A DNA stretch of 64,000 nucleotides from Prevotella sp. (GCA_031271965.1 JAISUS010000029.1:1-64000); one strand, 5' to 3'; positions 7,731 through 16,685 are shown, counted from the stretch's first letter. Program-made: numbers and translations. The notes: generated by a model not told the origin, from the letters alone.

Positions 7731-8831
7731 ATGAAGAAGATTATTTTATTTCTTGCAGCCATAGCCTTATTGGTGACATCGTGTGGCGAAAAAGATGCGT
7801 TCTCCATAAAGGGTAAATTACCTAGTGGTGAATATGATGGTCAAACTGTATATCTACAGACTCTGGATTCTGCATGGTCAAGAAGCCCTAAAGCATATGT
7901 AACTATTGATACAGCCAGTGTAGTAAATGGTGAATTTGTTTTTAACGGAATTGCGAAAGAGGGGCCTGTAGTACATTTTATCGTACTTGATAATGCTCCT
8001 GACAAAATGAAAGCTCCTGTTACTGTAATAGTTGAACCGGGTCAAATCAACGTTACCCTGGACTCTGTTTCTACAGTAGGCGGAACATCTCTGAATAATA
8101 GTTATCAATCCTTTGTGTCTAATTTGATAGCAATTTCTGATGAAGCCGATAAGTTAGAGAACGATACGACAAATCATGATAAAGCAGCATTGGATAAGCT
8201 GTTGAGGGAAAAGGAAAATCAACAAAATCAGGCTGTATACGATTTTGTAAAGGCTAACATTCAAAATCAGGTCGGAGCATATTTCTTTGTTCGAAATTCT
8301 TACAGATTTAATGTGGAACAGACTAAAGAACTATTAGCTGCCGTGAAACCTGAGTATAAAGATAAGCTCGTGAAAATAGAATCACGCCTAATCCCGCTGG
8401 AAAATACTGCTATAGGTAAAACTTTTACTGATATAAAAGGAAAAACGCCTGAAGGAAAGGATATTTCATTGTCCGAATACGCAGGGAAGGGTAAATATGT
8501 GCTTGTTGACTTTTGGGCTTCATGGTGTCCTCCTTGCCGTGCGGAGATGCCAACATTGGTAGAAGCTTATGGGCTGTATAAGGACAAAGGCTTTGAGATT
8601 GTAGGGTTCTCCCTGGATAGAACTAATGAAGATTGGGTAAAAGGTATAAAAGACCTGAATATTACATGGCCCCAGATATCTGAGATCAAATATTGGGATA
8701 GTAAGCCGGTTGCCGATTATGGCGTTTCTTCAATTCCGCACTTGGTTCTGTTGGATAAAGAAGGTAAAATTATAGCCCGGGGATTGAGTGGCTACGAAGT
8801 AATAGAAAAGCTTGGCGAATTGCTTAAATAG
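7731..8831 (+). CDS. TlpA-family thiol-disulfide reductase, lipoprotein
   Basis: A 366-residue lipoprotein (Cys in LVTSCGEKD) with an N-terminal DUF4369 domain (about 22-120), a helical linker and a thioredoxin domain from about 235. The active site is WCPPC (265-269), preceded by VLVDFWAS, and the cis-Pro loop is SSIPHLVLLD. Such proteins keep periplasmic cysteines reduced in Bacteroidetes, for example for cytochrome maturation or stress repair; the client is not evident. It is a tandem paralogue of the preceding cysteine-less gene and ends at a strong intrinsic terminator. Confidence 0.92.
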   Translation: MKKIILFLAAIALLVTSCGEKDAFSIKGKLPSGEYDGQTVYLQTLDSAWSRSPKAYVTIDTASVVNGEFVFNGIAKEGPVVHFIVLDNAPDKMKAPVTVIVEPGQINVTLDSVSTVGGTSLNNSYQSFVSNLIAISDEADKLENDTTNHDKAALDKLLREKENQQNQAVYDFVKANIQNQVGAYFFVRNSYRFNVEQTKELLAAVKPEYKDKLVKIESRLIPLENTAIGKTFTDIKGKTPEGKDISLSEYAGKGKYVLVDFWASWCPPCRAEMPTLVEAYGLYKDKGFEIVGFSLDRTNEDWVKGIKDLNITWPQISEIKYWDSKPVADYGVSSIPHLVLLDKEGKIIARGLSGYEVIEKLGELLK

Positions 8832-8854
8832 TATAAAGTCATATGTTAGATATA

Positions 8855-8885
8855 AAAAAGCTGTCTGGAAAGACAGCTTTTTGTT
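8855..8885. terminator. Bidirectional intrinsic terminator
   Basis: AAAAAGCTGTCT-GGAA-AGACAGCTTTTTG forms a near-perfect stem flanked by A and T runs. It sits between the convergent TlpA-like and PfkB kinase genes and can serve both. Confidence 0.85.
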
Positions 8886-9863
8886 TTATTTCATTTTTTT
8901 TATCGTATCGAATATTTCAACCCAATCGTCGTCGTGAACTTTAGCTCCTATATACTGTATAACGCGGGCAGCCAAAGTTGTGCCTATTTGTCCGCTGGCA
9001 GCAAGCGAACGGCCACGAATTAGTCCGTATATGAATCCTGAAGCGTATAAATCGCCGGCACCGGTAGTGTCTACACAGTTTACAGAATAGGCAGGTACAA
9101 GTACTTTTTCCTCTCCTTGCTGTATCCATGAACCTTTAGATCCCATTTTTACAATTGCAATCTCTGCACTCTTGGCTAAAATGGAAACAGCCTCTTCCGG
9201 GTCTACTCCGAGTAACGATCTTGCCTCTTCTTCGTTCGCAAAAACTATGTCTGCGTATTTAGGAATAATCTCTAGTAGAAAGTCCCGGTTTTCTTCTACC
9301 ACATTATAACTCGCCAAATCAAGTATAACTTTAGCTCCTGCTTCTTTTGCCAGAATGATAGCTTTGCGTATCAGATCATGGCTTTGTACCAGATAACCTT
9401 CTATGTAAAAGTATTTGTACCCCTTAAAGTCATCAGCTTGCAGATCGTTTGCACTTAGTTTAGCAGCAGTCCCCAGATAGGTACCAAAAGTCCGTTCGCC
9501 ATCTTTTGAAATAAAGGTAGAAGCTACGCCGGAAGCTTCGTCTGCCTCTGTGAGATGAGAGTTTACATGATATTTAGAAAGATCACTTCTGAAGACTTTG
9601 CCGTAAGAATCTTTTCCAATCCGTCCCAAAAAACCGGTTTCTATGCCTAGTTGGCCTAATCCGATAATTGTGTTGGCTGCCGATCCTCCCGAAACAATAT
9701 TCGTTTCGAGTTTATTTATTTCTTTCGTTAATATTTCAAATTTTTTATCATCGATAAGTTGCATGCTGCCCTTCGGAAGTTCCAGCAATTCAAGCATTTT
9801 ATCGTTCTCAATGATGGCTAATACATCTACCAATGCATTACCCATTCCTAATACTTTCGTCAT
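8886..9863 (-). CDS. PfkB-family carbohydrate/nucleoside kinase (adenosine kinase-like)
   Basis: A 325-residue ribokinase-fold enzyme. The N-terminal GNALVDVLA and the GGSAANT region bind the sugar; the C-terminal DTTGAGD holds the catalytic Asp and anion hole, followed by ASGFIYGLIRG. The closest group I recognise is the bacterial adenosine/inosine kinase-like branch, but the substrate cannot be fixed from sequence. ATP-dependent phosphorylation in the cytoplasm is expected. It is monocistronic, with a -7 box just upstream. Confidence 0.88.
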   Translation of the reverse strand: MTKVLGMGNALVDVLAIIENDKMLELLELPKGSMQLIDDKKFEILTKEINKLETNIVSGGSAANTIIGLGQLGIETGFLGRIGKDSYGKVFRSDLSKYHVNSHLTEADEASGVASTFISKDGERTFGTYLGTAAKLSANDLQADDFKGYKYFYIEGYLVQSHDLIRKAIILAKEAGAKVILDLASYNVVEENRDFLLEIIPKYADIVFANEEEARSLLGVDPEEAVSILAKSAEIAIVKMGSKGSWIQQGEEKVLVPAYSVNCVDTTGAGDLYASGFIYGLIRGRSLAASGQIGTTLAARVIQYIGAKVHDDDWVEIFDTIKKMK

Positions 9864-9882
9864 TCGTTCTTATTTTTTTGCG

Positions 9883-9890
9883 CAAAGATA
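9883..9890 (-). promoter_or_regulatory. -7 box for the PfkB kinase gene
   Basis: The minus strand reads TATCTTTG, about 20 bp before the start codon. Confidence 0.5.
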
Positions 9891-9913
9891 TTGCATATTT
9901 CAGAAATAAGGTC

Positions 9914-9921
9914 TATTTTTG
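9914..9921 (+). promoter_or_regulatory. -7 box for the tRNA-Asn pair
   Basis: TATTTTTG matches TAnnTTTG and lies 22 bp before the mature 5' end of the first tRNA. Transcription would begin near 9926-9928, at the left arm of a 10-bp inverted repeat that flanks the tRNA. Confidence 0.5.
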
Positions 9922-9925
9922 CGTC

Positions 9926-10043
9926 ACTTTTGAGAGAAATAATTCTTCCTTAGCTCAGTCGGTTAGAGCATCTGACTGTTAATCAGAGGGTCCTTGGTTC
10001 AAGTCCAAGAGGAAGAGCAAAAGAAAAAAAGGTTCTCAAAAGT
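9926..10043. repeat. 10-bp inverted repeat bracketing the first tRNA-Asn
   Basis: ACTTTTGAGA (9926-9935) and TCTCAAAAGT (10034-10043) are exact reverse complements on either side of the first tRNA. In the precursor RNA they could pair into a stem enclosing the tRNA, a possible processing signal. Confidence 0.5.
9944..10017 (+). tRNA. tRNA-Asn (GTT)
   Basis: A 74-nt cloverleaf. The acceptor stem is TCTTCCT/AGGAAGA, the D stem GCTC/GAGC, the anticodon stem TCTGA/TCAGA with loop CTGTTAA (anticodon GTT at 9978-9980), and the T stem CTTGG/CCAAG around TTCAAGT. The discriminator is G10017, and CCA is not encoded (CAA follows). It is identical to the next copy. Confidence 0.97.
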
Positions 10044-10047
10044 AAAT

Positions 10048-10121
10048 TCTTCCTTAGCTCAGTCGGTTAGAGCATCTGACTGTTAATCAGAGGGTCCTTG
10101 GTTCAAGTCCAAGAGGAAGAG
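10048..10121 (+). tRNA. tRNA-Asn (GTT), second identical copy
   Basis: All 74 nt are identical to the first copy, 30 bp downstream, and it is probably processed from the same transcript. Its discriminator G10121 is followed by CAA, so CCA must be added after transcription. An intrinsic terminator follows at once. Confidence 0.97.
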
Positions 10122-10122
10122 C

Positions 10123-10154
10123 AAAAGAGTCGCAGAAATGTGACTCTTTTTTTA
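10123..10154. terminator. Intrinsic terminator after the tRNA-Asn pair
   Basis: AAAGAGTC...GACTCTTTTTTT forms a 7-8-bp stem with a short loop and a T run. Read on the other strand it also ends in TTTT and may serve the convergent nuclease-fold gene. Confidence 0.75.
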
Positions 10155-10191
10155 TATAATAAAAAGATGCTTGAAATGTTTGAAGAAGATT

Positions 10192-10641
10192 TTATAAATC
10201 GTTGTATAATGGAATGTCCTGGAGATACTCGTATGTCTGATCTTGATAATTCATCCGGCAGCAATAATGACTTAGCCCGTTTGAGACAATCAGGTATTTA
10301 ACCTTGAGTACAATGTTATATCTTACTATCTGGTCAAAAACGGCCTGGGTTATATTTACGTCTGGAGACTTGTATTCTATTATCATCGCCGGAGTCAGTT
10401 TACGGTCAAATATAACCGAATCACACCGCTTTTTTTGTCCGTTCAGGTTGATTTGTATTTCGTTGGCTATTAAAGTTTGTGGATATCCTTTTTCGGTTAA
10501 CAAAAAATTCACAAAATGTTGACGAACCCATTCTTCGGGGGTAACAGCAACGAACTTCCGGCGAATAGGATCGAAAACGGATGCTCTTCCGTTAACTTTT
10601 TTTACATTTATATCGAACGGCGGTAAATTTAACTTCAACAT
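10192..10641 (-). CDS. HSDR_N-like (PD-(D/E)XK nuclease fold) protein
   Basis: A 149-residue protein resembling only the N-terminal domain of type I restriction R subunits. The PD-(D/E)XK core is visible: CDSVIFD supplies the Asp, and MIIEYKSP supplies the E-x-K. No helicase or methylase partner is nearby, so it is unlikely to be part of a restriction system. Small proteins like this are common beside holA in Bacteroidetes (from memory). It is divergent from the AMP nucleosidase gene, with overlapping promoters. Function unknown. Confidence 0.8.
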   Translation of the reverse strand: MLKLNLPPFDINVKKVNGRASVFDPIRRKFVAVTPEEWVRQHFVNFLLTEKGYPQTLIANEIQINLNGQKKRCDSVIFDRKLTPAMIIEYKSPDVNITQAVFDQIVRYNIVLKVKYLIVSNGLSHYCCRMNYQDQTYEYLQDIPLYNDL

Positions 10642-10645
10642 TTGC

Positions 10646-10672
10646 TATCTTTGTTAATTCTCAACAAAAATA
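10646..10672. promoter_or_regulatory. Divergent -7 boxes for the HSDR_N-like and AMP nucleosidase genes
   Basis: Plus strand: TATCTTTG (10646-10653), giving a ~53-nt leader before the nucleosidase. Minus strand: TATTTTTG (10665-10672), about 24 bp before the nuclease-fold gene. The two polymerases would overlap. Confidence 0.5.
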
Positions 10673-10711
10673 AAAGATACTTGTTTTAACTCAAACAAAT
10701 GTAAAATTAAT

Positions 10712-11482
10712 ATGAAAACGAAACAAGAGATTGTGGATAATTGGCTGCCACGCTATACTAAGAGGCCTTTAAATGAGTTTACCAAACATATATTGCTAAC
10801 TAACTTTGCCAAATACGTAGAAGTTTTTGCTAAACATTTTGATGTGCCTATCGTAGGATTGGATGGAAACATGCCAAATGCTTCAGCCGGAGGTATCACC
10901 ATCATCAATTTCGGTATGGGGAGTGCGAATGCAGCTACAGTAATGGATCTCCTTAGTGCAGTAGACCCTGAGGCTGTATTATTTCTTGGCAAATGCGGAG
11001 GGATTAAGAAACAAAATAATTTGGGTGATTATATACTTCCTATAGCCGCTATCAGGGGTGAGGGAACATCGAACGACTATTTTCCACCGGAGGTGCCGTC
11101 TTTGCCAGCGTTTAGCTTGTTGAGAGCAGTTTCCTCTAATATCCGCGACTTTAAAAAAGATTATTGGACAGGTACGGTTTATACAACTAACCGTCGGGTA
11201 TGGGAGTATGACGAAACATTTAAAGAATATCTTCGCAGGATACGCACAATGGCGGTAGATATGGAAACTGCTACATTGTTTACTTGCGGCTTTGCTAACC
11301 AGATTCCGACAGGAGCATTGTTGCTTGTCTCGGATCAACCAATGATTTCTGATGGGGTAAAAACAGAGAAAAGTGATAATATTGTGACTCAAAACTTTGT
11401 AGAGGAACATGTGATGATCGGTATTAAAGCCTTGACTACATTAATCAATAACGGACAAACTGTGCGTCATTTGCGTTTCTAA
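10712..11482 (+). CDS. amn: AMP nucleosidase (short form)
   Basis: A 256-residue nucleoside phosphorylase-fold enzyme that hydrolyses AMP to adenine and ribose 5-phosphate. The fold shows in FGMGSANAATVMD, LFLGKCGGIK and the purine/ribose site VDMETATLFTCGF. It lacks the extra N-terminal domain of the ~480-residue E. coli Amn, as is usual in Bacteroidetes. It is cytoplasmic and probably adjusts adenylate pools. It is followed after 3 bp by holA, so the two are probably cotranscribed. Confidence 0.9.
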   Translation: MKTKQEIVDNWLPRYTKRPLNEFTKHILLTNFAKYVEVFAKHFDVPIVGLDGNMPNASAGGITIINFGMGSANAATVMDLLSAVDPEAVLFLGKCGGIKKQNNLGDYILPIAAIRGEGTSNDYFPPEVPSLPAFSLLRAVSSNIRDFKKDYWTGTVYTTNRRVWEYDETFKEYLRRIRTMAVDMETATLFTCGFANQIPTGALLLVSDQPMISDGVKTEKSDNIVTQNFVEEHVMIGIKALTTLINNGQTVRHLRF

Positions 11483-11485
11483 GAT

Positions 11486-12490
11486 ATGACTTTTGAGCAG
11501 ATCATAACTAATATAAAATCACGAGACTTCAAACCTGTTTATTTATTGATGGGGGATGAGCCATACTATATAGATGAATTGACAAGTCTTTTTATCAATA
11601 CGGTATTGCCCGAAGAGGAACGGGATTTTAACCAAACCATTCTTTATGGGATGGAAACCGACGTGAAATCGGTAATAACTCTTGCCCGTAGTTTTCCTAT
11701 GATGTCGGATTATCAGTTGGTTGTGGTTAAGGAAGCTCAAAACCTGAGTAAGATAGAAGAATTGGAGGTATATGCTAAAAATCCTTTGCATACGACAATT
11801 CTTATATTAAACTATAAAAACGGGACTCTCGATAAGCGTAAAAAGCTATATGCGGAAATTGAAAAACATGGTGTTGTTTTCGAGTCGAAGAAAATACCTG
11901 AATATAAGATTCCCGGATTTATTTCTTCGTATGTACAAACCAAAGGGCTCGGTATAGACCAGAAATCAGCACAAATGCTGTCTGATTATTTAGGCAATGA
12001 CTTAAGTAAACTGACGAATGAAATAGCTAAGCTGTTGATCGCGATACCGTCTGATCAAAAGCGAATAACGGCCGAATTGATAGAAGAGAATATCGGAATC
12101 AGTAAGGATTTTAATAATTTTGAGTTGTTGAAAGCCATTGTTGAAAAGGATATTTTCAAAATTAATCAGATTGCGGATTATTTTGCTAAAAACCCGAAAA
12201 ACAACCCTTTGGTAATGACTATGTCTGTTTTGTTTAATTTCTTTAGTAATCTAATGGTTTGTTATTGGGCTAAAAATAAAACAGAGCAAGGTATTGCTGC
12301 TGAACTGGGTTTCAGAAATCCTTATCAGGCAAAGGATTACGTGCAAGCATTGAAGAATTATAATGCTTTTAAGAGCATGGAGATAATAAGTCTGCTCCGT
12401 ACGTATGATGCCAAATCGAAAGGGGTAGGGAATATTTCTGCTTCTGATGGGGAATTGCTAAAAGAGCTACTGTATAAGATAACACACTGA
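11486..12490 (+). CDS. holA: DNA polymerase III delta subunit
   Basis: A 334-residue clamp-loader subunit. The N-terminal part (VYLLMGDEPYYIDE) is the degenerate AAA+ domain without a Walker A motif, typical of delta. The middle contains DYLGNDLSKLTNEIAKL, and the helical C-terminal collar domain follows (FNFFSNLMVCYWAK..., GVGN). Delta opens the beta sliding clamp during replisome loading. It directly follows the nucleosidase gene. Confidence 0.92.
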   Translation: MTFEQIITNIKSRDFKPVYLLMGDEPYYIDELTSLFINTVLPEEERDFNQTILYGMETDVKSVITLARSFPMMSDYQLVVVKEAQNLSKIEELEVYAKNPLHTTILILNYKNGTLDKRKKLYAEIEKHGVVFESKKIPEYKIPGFISSYVQTKGLGIDQKSAQMLSDYLGNDLSKLTNEIAKLLIAIPSDQKRITAELIEENIGISKDFNNFELLKAIVEKDIFKINQIADYFAKNPKNNPLVMTMSVLFNFFSNLMVCYWAKNKTEQGIAAELGFRNPYQAKDYVQALKNYNAFKSMEIISLLRTYDAKSKGVGNISASDGELLKELLYKITH

Positions 12491-12612
12491 GATATTAATT
12501 TATGCTGGATTGTGCAGATTCCGGTGTTATCCGGCAGGACATCCGTCTTCCATTGATACGGAAGAATCTGAATAAGCTGGTCTTGTTTTTATGAATATCA
12601 TGAAATATATTT

Positions 12613-12620
12613 TACCTTTG
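12613..12620 (+). promoter_or_regulatory. -7 box for the cardiolipin synthase gene
   Basis: TACCTTTG matches TAnnTTTG, 20 bp before the GTG start at 12641. Confidence 0.5.
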
Positions 12621-12640
12621 GATAAATCAATTATCAGATA

Positions 12641-14065
12641 GTGGAAGCAGCAAATCATTTAATTCTGATATTCCAGATACTTTATGTTGCCACTGCATTA
12701 GGTACCATGATTGTTGTTATCTCGGAAAACAGGAATCCCCTGAAAACTATTTCGTGGGTATTGATTTTGCTGTTGCTGCCTCTTGTCGGGCTTATTATAT
12801 ATTACTTTTTCGGGGAGGATAGTCGAAAACAACGACTTATCTCCAACAAGATGTATAAGAAACTGAATCGCCGTTCCATTGGTCGTAAAGAATTGCTGGA
12901 AACTCTTAACCCGCCAAATGAATATAAAGGTTTGGTGAATCTATTGAACAGGTTGAAGAGTTCTCCTTTATATGGAGGAAGCAGCGTGAAGTTTTATTCT
13001 GATGGCGTATCTAAATTTGAAGATTTATTTGCTCATCTCGAAAAGGCGGAGAAACATATTCATATTCAATATTATATCTTTTTGGATGATGAGGTCGGGC
13101 GTAAAACACGAGATATTTTGGTGCGAAAGGTATCGGAGGGTGTTGAGGTGCGTTTAATATATGATGATGTTGGTTCATGGAAAGCTAAGCGGGACTTTTT
13201 TAAAAATATGCAAGCTCGAGGAGTAGAAGTTCAGCCATTCCTGAAAGTCGCCTTTAAAATATTGACAAGCAGAGTTAACTATCGAAATCATCGCAAAATA
13301 GTCGTTATAGATGGAAAGGTAGGCTTTGTAGGGGGAATGAATATCGCCGACAGATATATACAAGGTGTTAAATTCGGAATATGGCGCGACAGCCATATCA
13401 AAATAGAAGGCAAAGCAGTGGCGGGATTGCAAACTTCTTTTCTTATAGACTGGTATTCTTCCCGGAAGGAATTTCTTGCTTCTGATACGTATTACCCAAT
13501 ATTGGAAAGCAAGGGCGAAAATATGATACAGCTGGTTACCAGTGGGCCAGTTGGCAGATATAAAGATATTCACCTGGGTATTTTGCAGGCGATATCAAAC
13601 GCCAAAGAAAGCGTGTATATACAAACCCCTTATTTTATACCTACTGATTCTCTCTTGCAAGCGATACAAATGGCTGCTATGCGTGGAGTAGATGTAAGAC
13701 TTATGCTTCCTCGCCATTCGGATACAACATTTGTACATATAGCTACTATGTCTTTCCTTAAGGAGGTGTTGGATGCCAAGGTTAATGTTTATTTTTTTGA
13801 GGCAGGCTTCCTGCATTCGAAATTGATGACTATAGATAGTTCATTGACTATAACCGGTTCTGCAAATATGGATATTCGCAGTTTTGAACACAATTTTGAG
13901 ATCGATGCGTTTATTTATAATGAAGAGACATGCCGTAAGGCACAAGAAACCTTCTTTGAAGATATGGAACGGTCTACTCTATTGCTGGTCGAAGAATGGG
14001 ATAAAAGACCCCGTTTCTCGAAGTTTAAAGAATCTGTGATGCGTTTATTTTCCCCTTTATTATAG
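12641..14065 (+). CDS. cls: Cardiolipin synthase (phospholipase D family)
   Basis: A 474-residue enzyme starting at GTG. Two N-terminal membrane helices (about 5-25 and 38-58, with PLVGLIIYYFFGED) precede two HKD catalytic motifs: HRKIVVIDG with His217, and HSKLMTIDSS with His392. Each is followed by the usual Gly/Ser-Asn element (GGMNIADRY; GSANMDIRS). It condenses two phosphatidylglycerol molecules, or PG with PE, into cardiolipin at the inner membrane. It stands alone with its own promoter. Confidence 0.93.
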   Translation: MEAANHLILIFQILYVATALGTMIVVISENRNPLKTISWVLILLLLPLVGLIIYYFFGEDSRKQRLISNKMYKKLNRRSIGRKELLETLNPPNEYKGLVNLLNRLKSSPLYGGSSVKFYSDGVSKFEDLFAHLEKAEKHIHIQYYIFLDDEVGRKTRDILVRKVSEGVEVRLIYDDVGSWKAKRDFFKNMQARGVEVQPFLKVAFKILTSRVNYRNHRKIVVIDGKVGFVGGMNIADRYIQGVKFGIWRDSHIKIEGKAVAGLQTSFLIDWYSSRKEFLASDTYYPILESKGENMIQLVTSGPVGRYKDIHLGILQAISNAKESVYIQTPYFIPTDSLLQAIQMAAMRGVDVRLMLPRHSDTTFVHIATMSFLKEVLDAKVNVYFFEAGFLHSKLMTIDSSLTITGSANMDIRSFEHNFEIDAFIYNEETCRKAQETFFEDMERSTLLLVEEWDKRPRFSKFKESVMRLFSPLL

Positions 14066-14386
14066 TCATATTCCCTTTTAGGGAAGTAGGGAAAGTATAG
14101 ATTGTTCTAACAGAATAATTGTTTTAATAAGTGTGATATCACAATGAAATGTCTTATTATGAATTCTATAATTAGTCTTTATTAAGCAATGTGTAAGGGT
14201 AAATGCAAATTGAAAAGCTAAAATTAAAGACTTTTTTATTTGTTTTAGTTAAAAAAAACTATCTTTGTGTCTTGAGTTGATCCTTTTTACTGGGTTTAGA
14301 GTATCAGGGAGAAGTTTTTGATAATTGCTCTGATTAGGGGCGTACCTTAATGAATTTTTATTAGACAATAATTTAAGTGGTTATAT
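14066..14386. other. 321-bp intergenic region before gmd
   Basis: It holds no credible ORF. There is a palindrome TGTGATATCACA (14132-14143) flanked by the pair TAATAAG/CTTATTA (14125-14131, 14153-14159), so the whole can form a hairpin or be a binding site. The gmd promoter (14239-14267) is followed by a leader of ~115 nt in which I recognise no known RNA motif. No clear terminator for cls is seen. Confidence 0.5.
14239..14267 (+). promoter_or_regulatory. Promoter of gmd-fcl
   Basis: TTTG (14239-14242), a 17-bp spacer and TATCTTTG (14260-14267). The start codon is ~115 nt beyond the expected transcription start, an unusually long leader. Confidence 0.6.
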
Positions 14387-15538
14387 ATGAGTAAAGTAGC
14401 ACTTATCACAGGCGTTACAGGTCAAGACGGAGCTTATCTATCAGAATATTTGATAAAAAAAGGATATACAGTTCATGGTCTTAAAAGAAGATCTTCTATG
14501 TTTAATACTGATAGAATCGATCATCTATACCAAGATCCGCATCATGAGAATCGTAATATGATTCTTCATTATGGAGATATGACTGATAGCATGAATTTGA
14601 CACGTATAATAGGAGATGTTCAGCCTGATGAAATATATAACCTTGCAGCAATGAGTCATGTAAAGGTTAGTTTTGATGTACCTGAATATACAGCAAATGC
14701 TGACGGAATAGGAACTCTTCGTGTGCTTGAAGCTGTCCGTTTGTTAAATTTAACGTCTAAAACTAGGATATATCAGGCTTCGACGTCAGAGCTTTATGGA
14801 TTGGTACAGGAAATTCCACAAAAGGAAACTACGCCGTTTTACCCCAGAAGCCCTTATGCAGTAGCAAAATTATATGCTTACTGGATAACTGTTAATTATA
14901 GAGAGGCTTACGGGATGCATGCCAGTAATGGCATTCTTTTTAATCATGAATCGCCGTTAAGAGGAGAGACGTTTGTCACTAGAAAAGTTACACGAGCAGT
15001 TGCTCGTATAGCATTAGGACTCCAAGATATGGTTTATATGGGTAACTTGTCCAGTAAGAGAGATTGGGGGCACGCTAAAGATTATATCAAGGCTATGTAC
15101 CTGATTTTGCAACAAGATACACCGGACGATTATGTTATATCAACAGGAATAACAACTACAATTAGAGATTTTATTAAAATGTCTTTTGCAGAAGTTGGTG
15201 TGACAGTCGCTTTTCGTGGCGAAAATGAAAATGAACAAGGTTACATTACTGAGATAGATGAACAAAAATTCTCTGAAGTAGTAGGTGAAGAATATCTTGA
15301 ACGTATTAAGGAAAGGATAGGCAAAATGGTAGTAGGAGTTGATCCTGCCTATTTCAGGCCGACAGAAGTTGATATACTTATAGGTGATAATACAAAGTCG
15401 CGAACAAAATTAGGTTGGGAACCAACATATACCCTTCAGGCTTTGTGTCAGGATATGGTTATCCATGATGTAGAATTGATGAAGAAAGAAGAATATCTCA
15501 AAAACGGAGGGTACAAAATTCTCAATTATTTTGAGTAA
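14387..15538 (+). CDS. gmd: GDP-mannose 4,6-dehydratase
   Basis: A 383-residue short-chain dehydrogenase/reductase-fold enzyme. The NAD(P) motif TGVTGQDG lies at 8-15, the catalytic STSELYG region with Thr/Ser-Glu follows, then Tyr-xxx-Lys in [10 protein letters not shown] and the substrate signature [15 protein letters not shown]. It converts GDP-D-mannose to GDP-4-keto-6-deoxymannose, the first step to GDP-L-fucose. fcl follows after 11 bp. The product probably feeds capsule, O-antigen or protein O-fucosylation, all known in Bacteroidales. Confidence 0.96.
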   Translation: MSKVALITGVTGQDGAYLSEYLIKKGYTVHGLKRRSSMFNTDRIDHLYQDPHHENRNMILHYGDMTDSMNLTRIIGDVQPDEIYNLAAMSHVKVSFDVPEYTANADGIGTLRVLEAVRLLNLTSKTRIYQASTSELYGLVQEIPQKETTPFYPRSPYAVAKLYAYWITVNYREAYGMHASNGILFNHESPLRGETFVTRKVTRAVARIALGLQDMVYMGNLSSKRDWGHAKDYIKAMYLILQQDTPDDYVISTGITTTIRDFIKMSFAEVGVTVAFRGENENEQGYITEIDEQKFSEVVGEEYLERIKERIGKMVVGVDPAYFRPTEVDILIGDNTKSRTKLGWEPTYTLQALCQDMVIHDVELMKKEEYLKNGGYKILNYFE

Positions 15539-15549
15539 GGATAATTTCG

Positions 15550-16644
15550 ATGATTGATAAAGGCGCTAAAATATACATAGCTGGTCATAGAGGCTTGGTT
15601 GGATCTGCAATTCTAAAAAGTCTTAAAGATAAAGGGTATTCAAATTTTGTCTTAAGAACCCATGCGGAATTAGATCTTACAGATCAAAAGGCAGTTGCTG
15701 GTTTTTTTGCAAAAGAAAAACCTGAGTATGTGTTCTTGGCTGCCGCGAAGGTTGGAGGTATTATTGCAAACAACACTTATCGGGGACAATTTATATATGA
15801 AAACTTGATGATACAAAGCAATGTTATTCATCAGTCGTATGTAAATGGTGTAAAGAAATTGGTTTTTCTGGGTAGTTCTTGTATATATCCTAAAGAGGCT
15901 GGCCAGCCAATAAAAGAAGAATATCTTTTGACTGGTCCTCTGGAATATACGAATGAGCCATATGCCATAGCTAAAATTGCCGGTCTAAAAATGTGCGAAA
16001 GTTATAATATTCAATACGGTACTAATTTTATAGCTGTAATGCCAACTAATTTGTATGGGCCGAATGATAATTTTAATCTGGAGACGTCTCATGTATTGCC
16101 GGCTATTTTACGGAAGATACATTTAGGAAAGTGTCTTGAAAATGATGCGTGGAGTCTCATTCGGAAAGATTTGGATATGCGTCCGATTGAAGGTGTAGAT
16201 GGAAGTTCGCAAGAAAAAGATATATTGAGAGTTCTCGAAAAATATGGTGTTCGAAAACTTGAAAATAAAGTTCAGGTCGAATTATGGGGTTCAGGAACTC
16301 CAATGAGAGAATTTTTGTGGAGCGAAGAAATGGGTGACGCAACGGTTTTTGTAATGGAGTCCGTAAACTTTTTAGACTTAAACAACGTTATAAAGGATAA
16401 AGAAGTTAAAAATACTCATATTAACATAGGAACTGGAGTTGAAATATCTATAAAAGATGTTGCAGGACTTATAAAAAATATAGTTGGTTTCTCAGGAGAT
16501 TTATGGTTTAATACTGAAAAACCCGATGGAACAATGAGAAAATTGTCAGATGTGTCAAAGCTCAAATCGTTAGGATGGCAGCATAAAGTTGACATTGAAA
16601 CGGGGCTGAATATGATGTATACATGGTATACAAAAGACAATTAA
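15550..16644 (+). CDS. fcl: GDP-L-fucose synthase
   Basis: A 364-residue epimerase/reductase. The NADP motif GHRGLVGSA is near 12, FLGSSCIYP holds the catalytic Ser and Cys, and Tyr-xxx-Lys lies in EPYAIAKIAGLK. It carries an insertion of about 45 residues (about 200-245, charged, with EGVDGSSQEKD) relative to the ~320-residue E. coli enzyme, a feature I associate with Bacteroidetes homologues. It performs 3,5-epimerisation and 4-reduction to GDP-L-fucose and is paired with gmd. Confidence 0.94.
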   Translation: MIDKGAKIYIAGHRGLVGSAILKSLKDKGYSNFVLRTHAELDLTDQKAVAGFFAKEKPEYVFLAAAKVGGIIANNTYRGQFIYENLMIQSNVIHQSYVNGVKKLVFLGSSCIYPKEAGQPIKEEYLLTGPLEYTNEPYAIAKIAGLKMCESYNIQYGTNFIAVMPTNLYGPNDNFNLETSHVLPAILRKIHLGKCLENDAWSLIRKDLDMRPIEGVDGSSQEKDILRVLEKYGVRKLENKVQVELWGSGTPMREFLWSEEMGDATVFVMESVNFLDLNNVIKDKEVKNTHINIGTGVEISIKDVAGLIKNIVGFSGDLWFNTEKPDGTMRKLSDVSKLKSLGWQHKVDIETGLNMMYTWYTKDN

Positions 16645-16685
16645 GAGAAAAAGAGAGTGTTTAATTATAATTAAAAAGATTGATT

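Noticed and set aside
10098-10301. 67-residue open frame overlapping the second tRNA-Asn
   Set aside because: It runs through the tRNA and terminator and overlaps the 3' end of the nuclease-fold gene; composition is not gene-like.
10192-10641. Remnant of a type I restriction-modification system
   Set aside because: Only the nuclease-like domain is present as an intact small gene in a housekeeping context, with no hsdM, hsdS or helicase part nearby.
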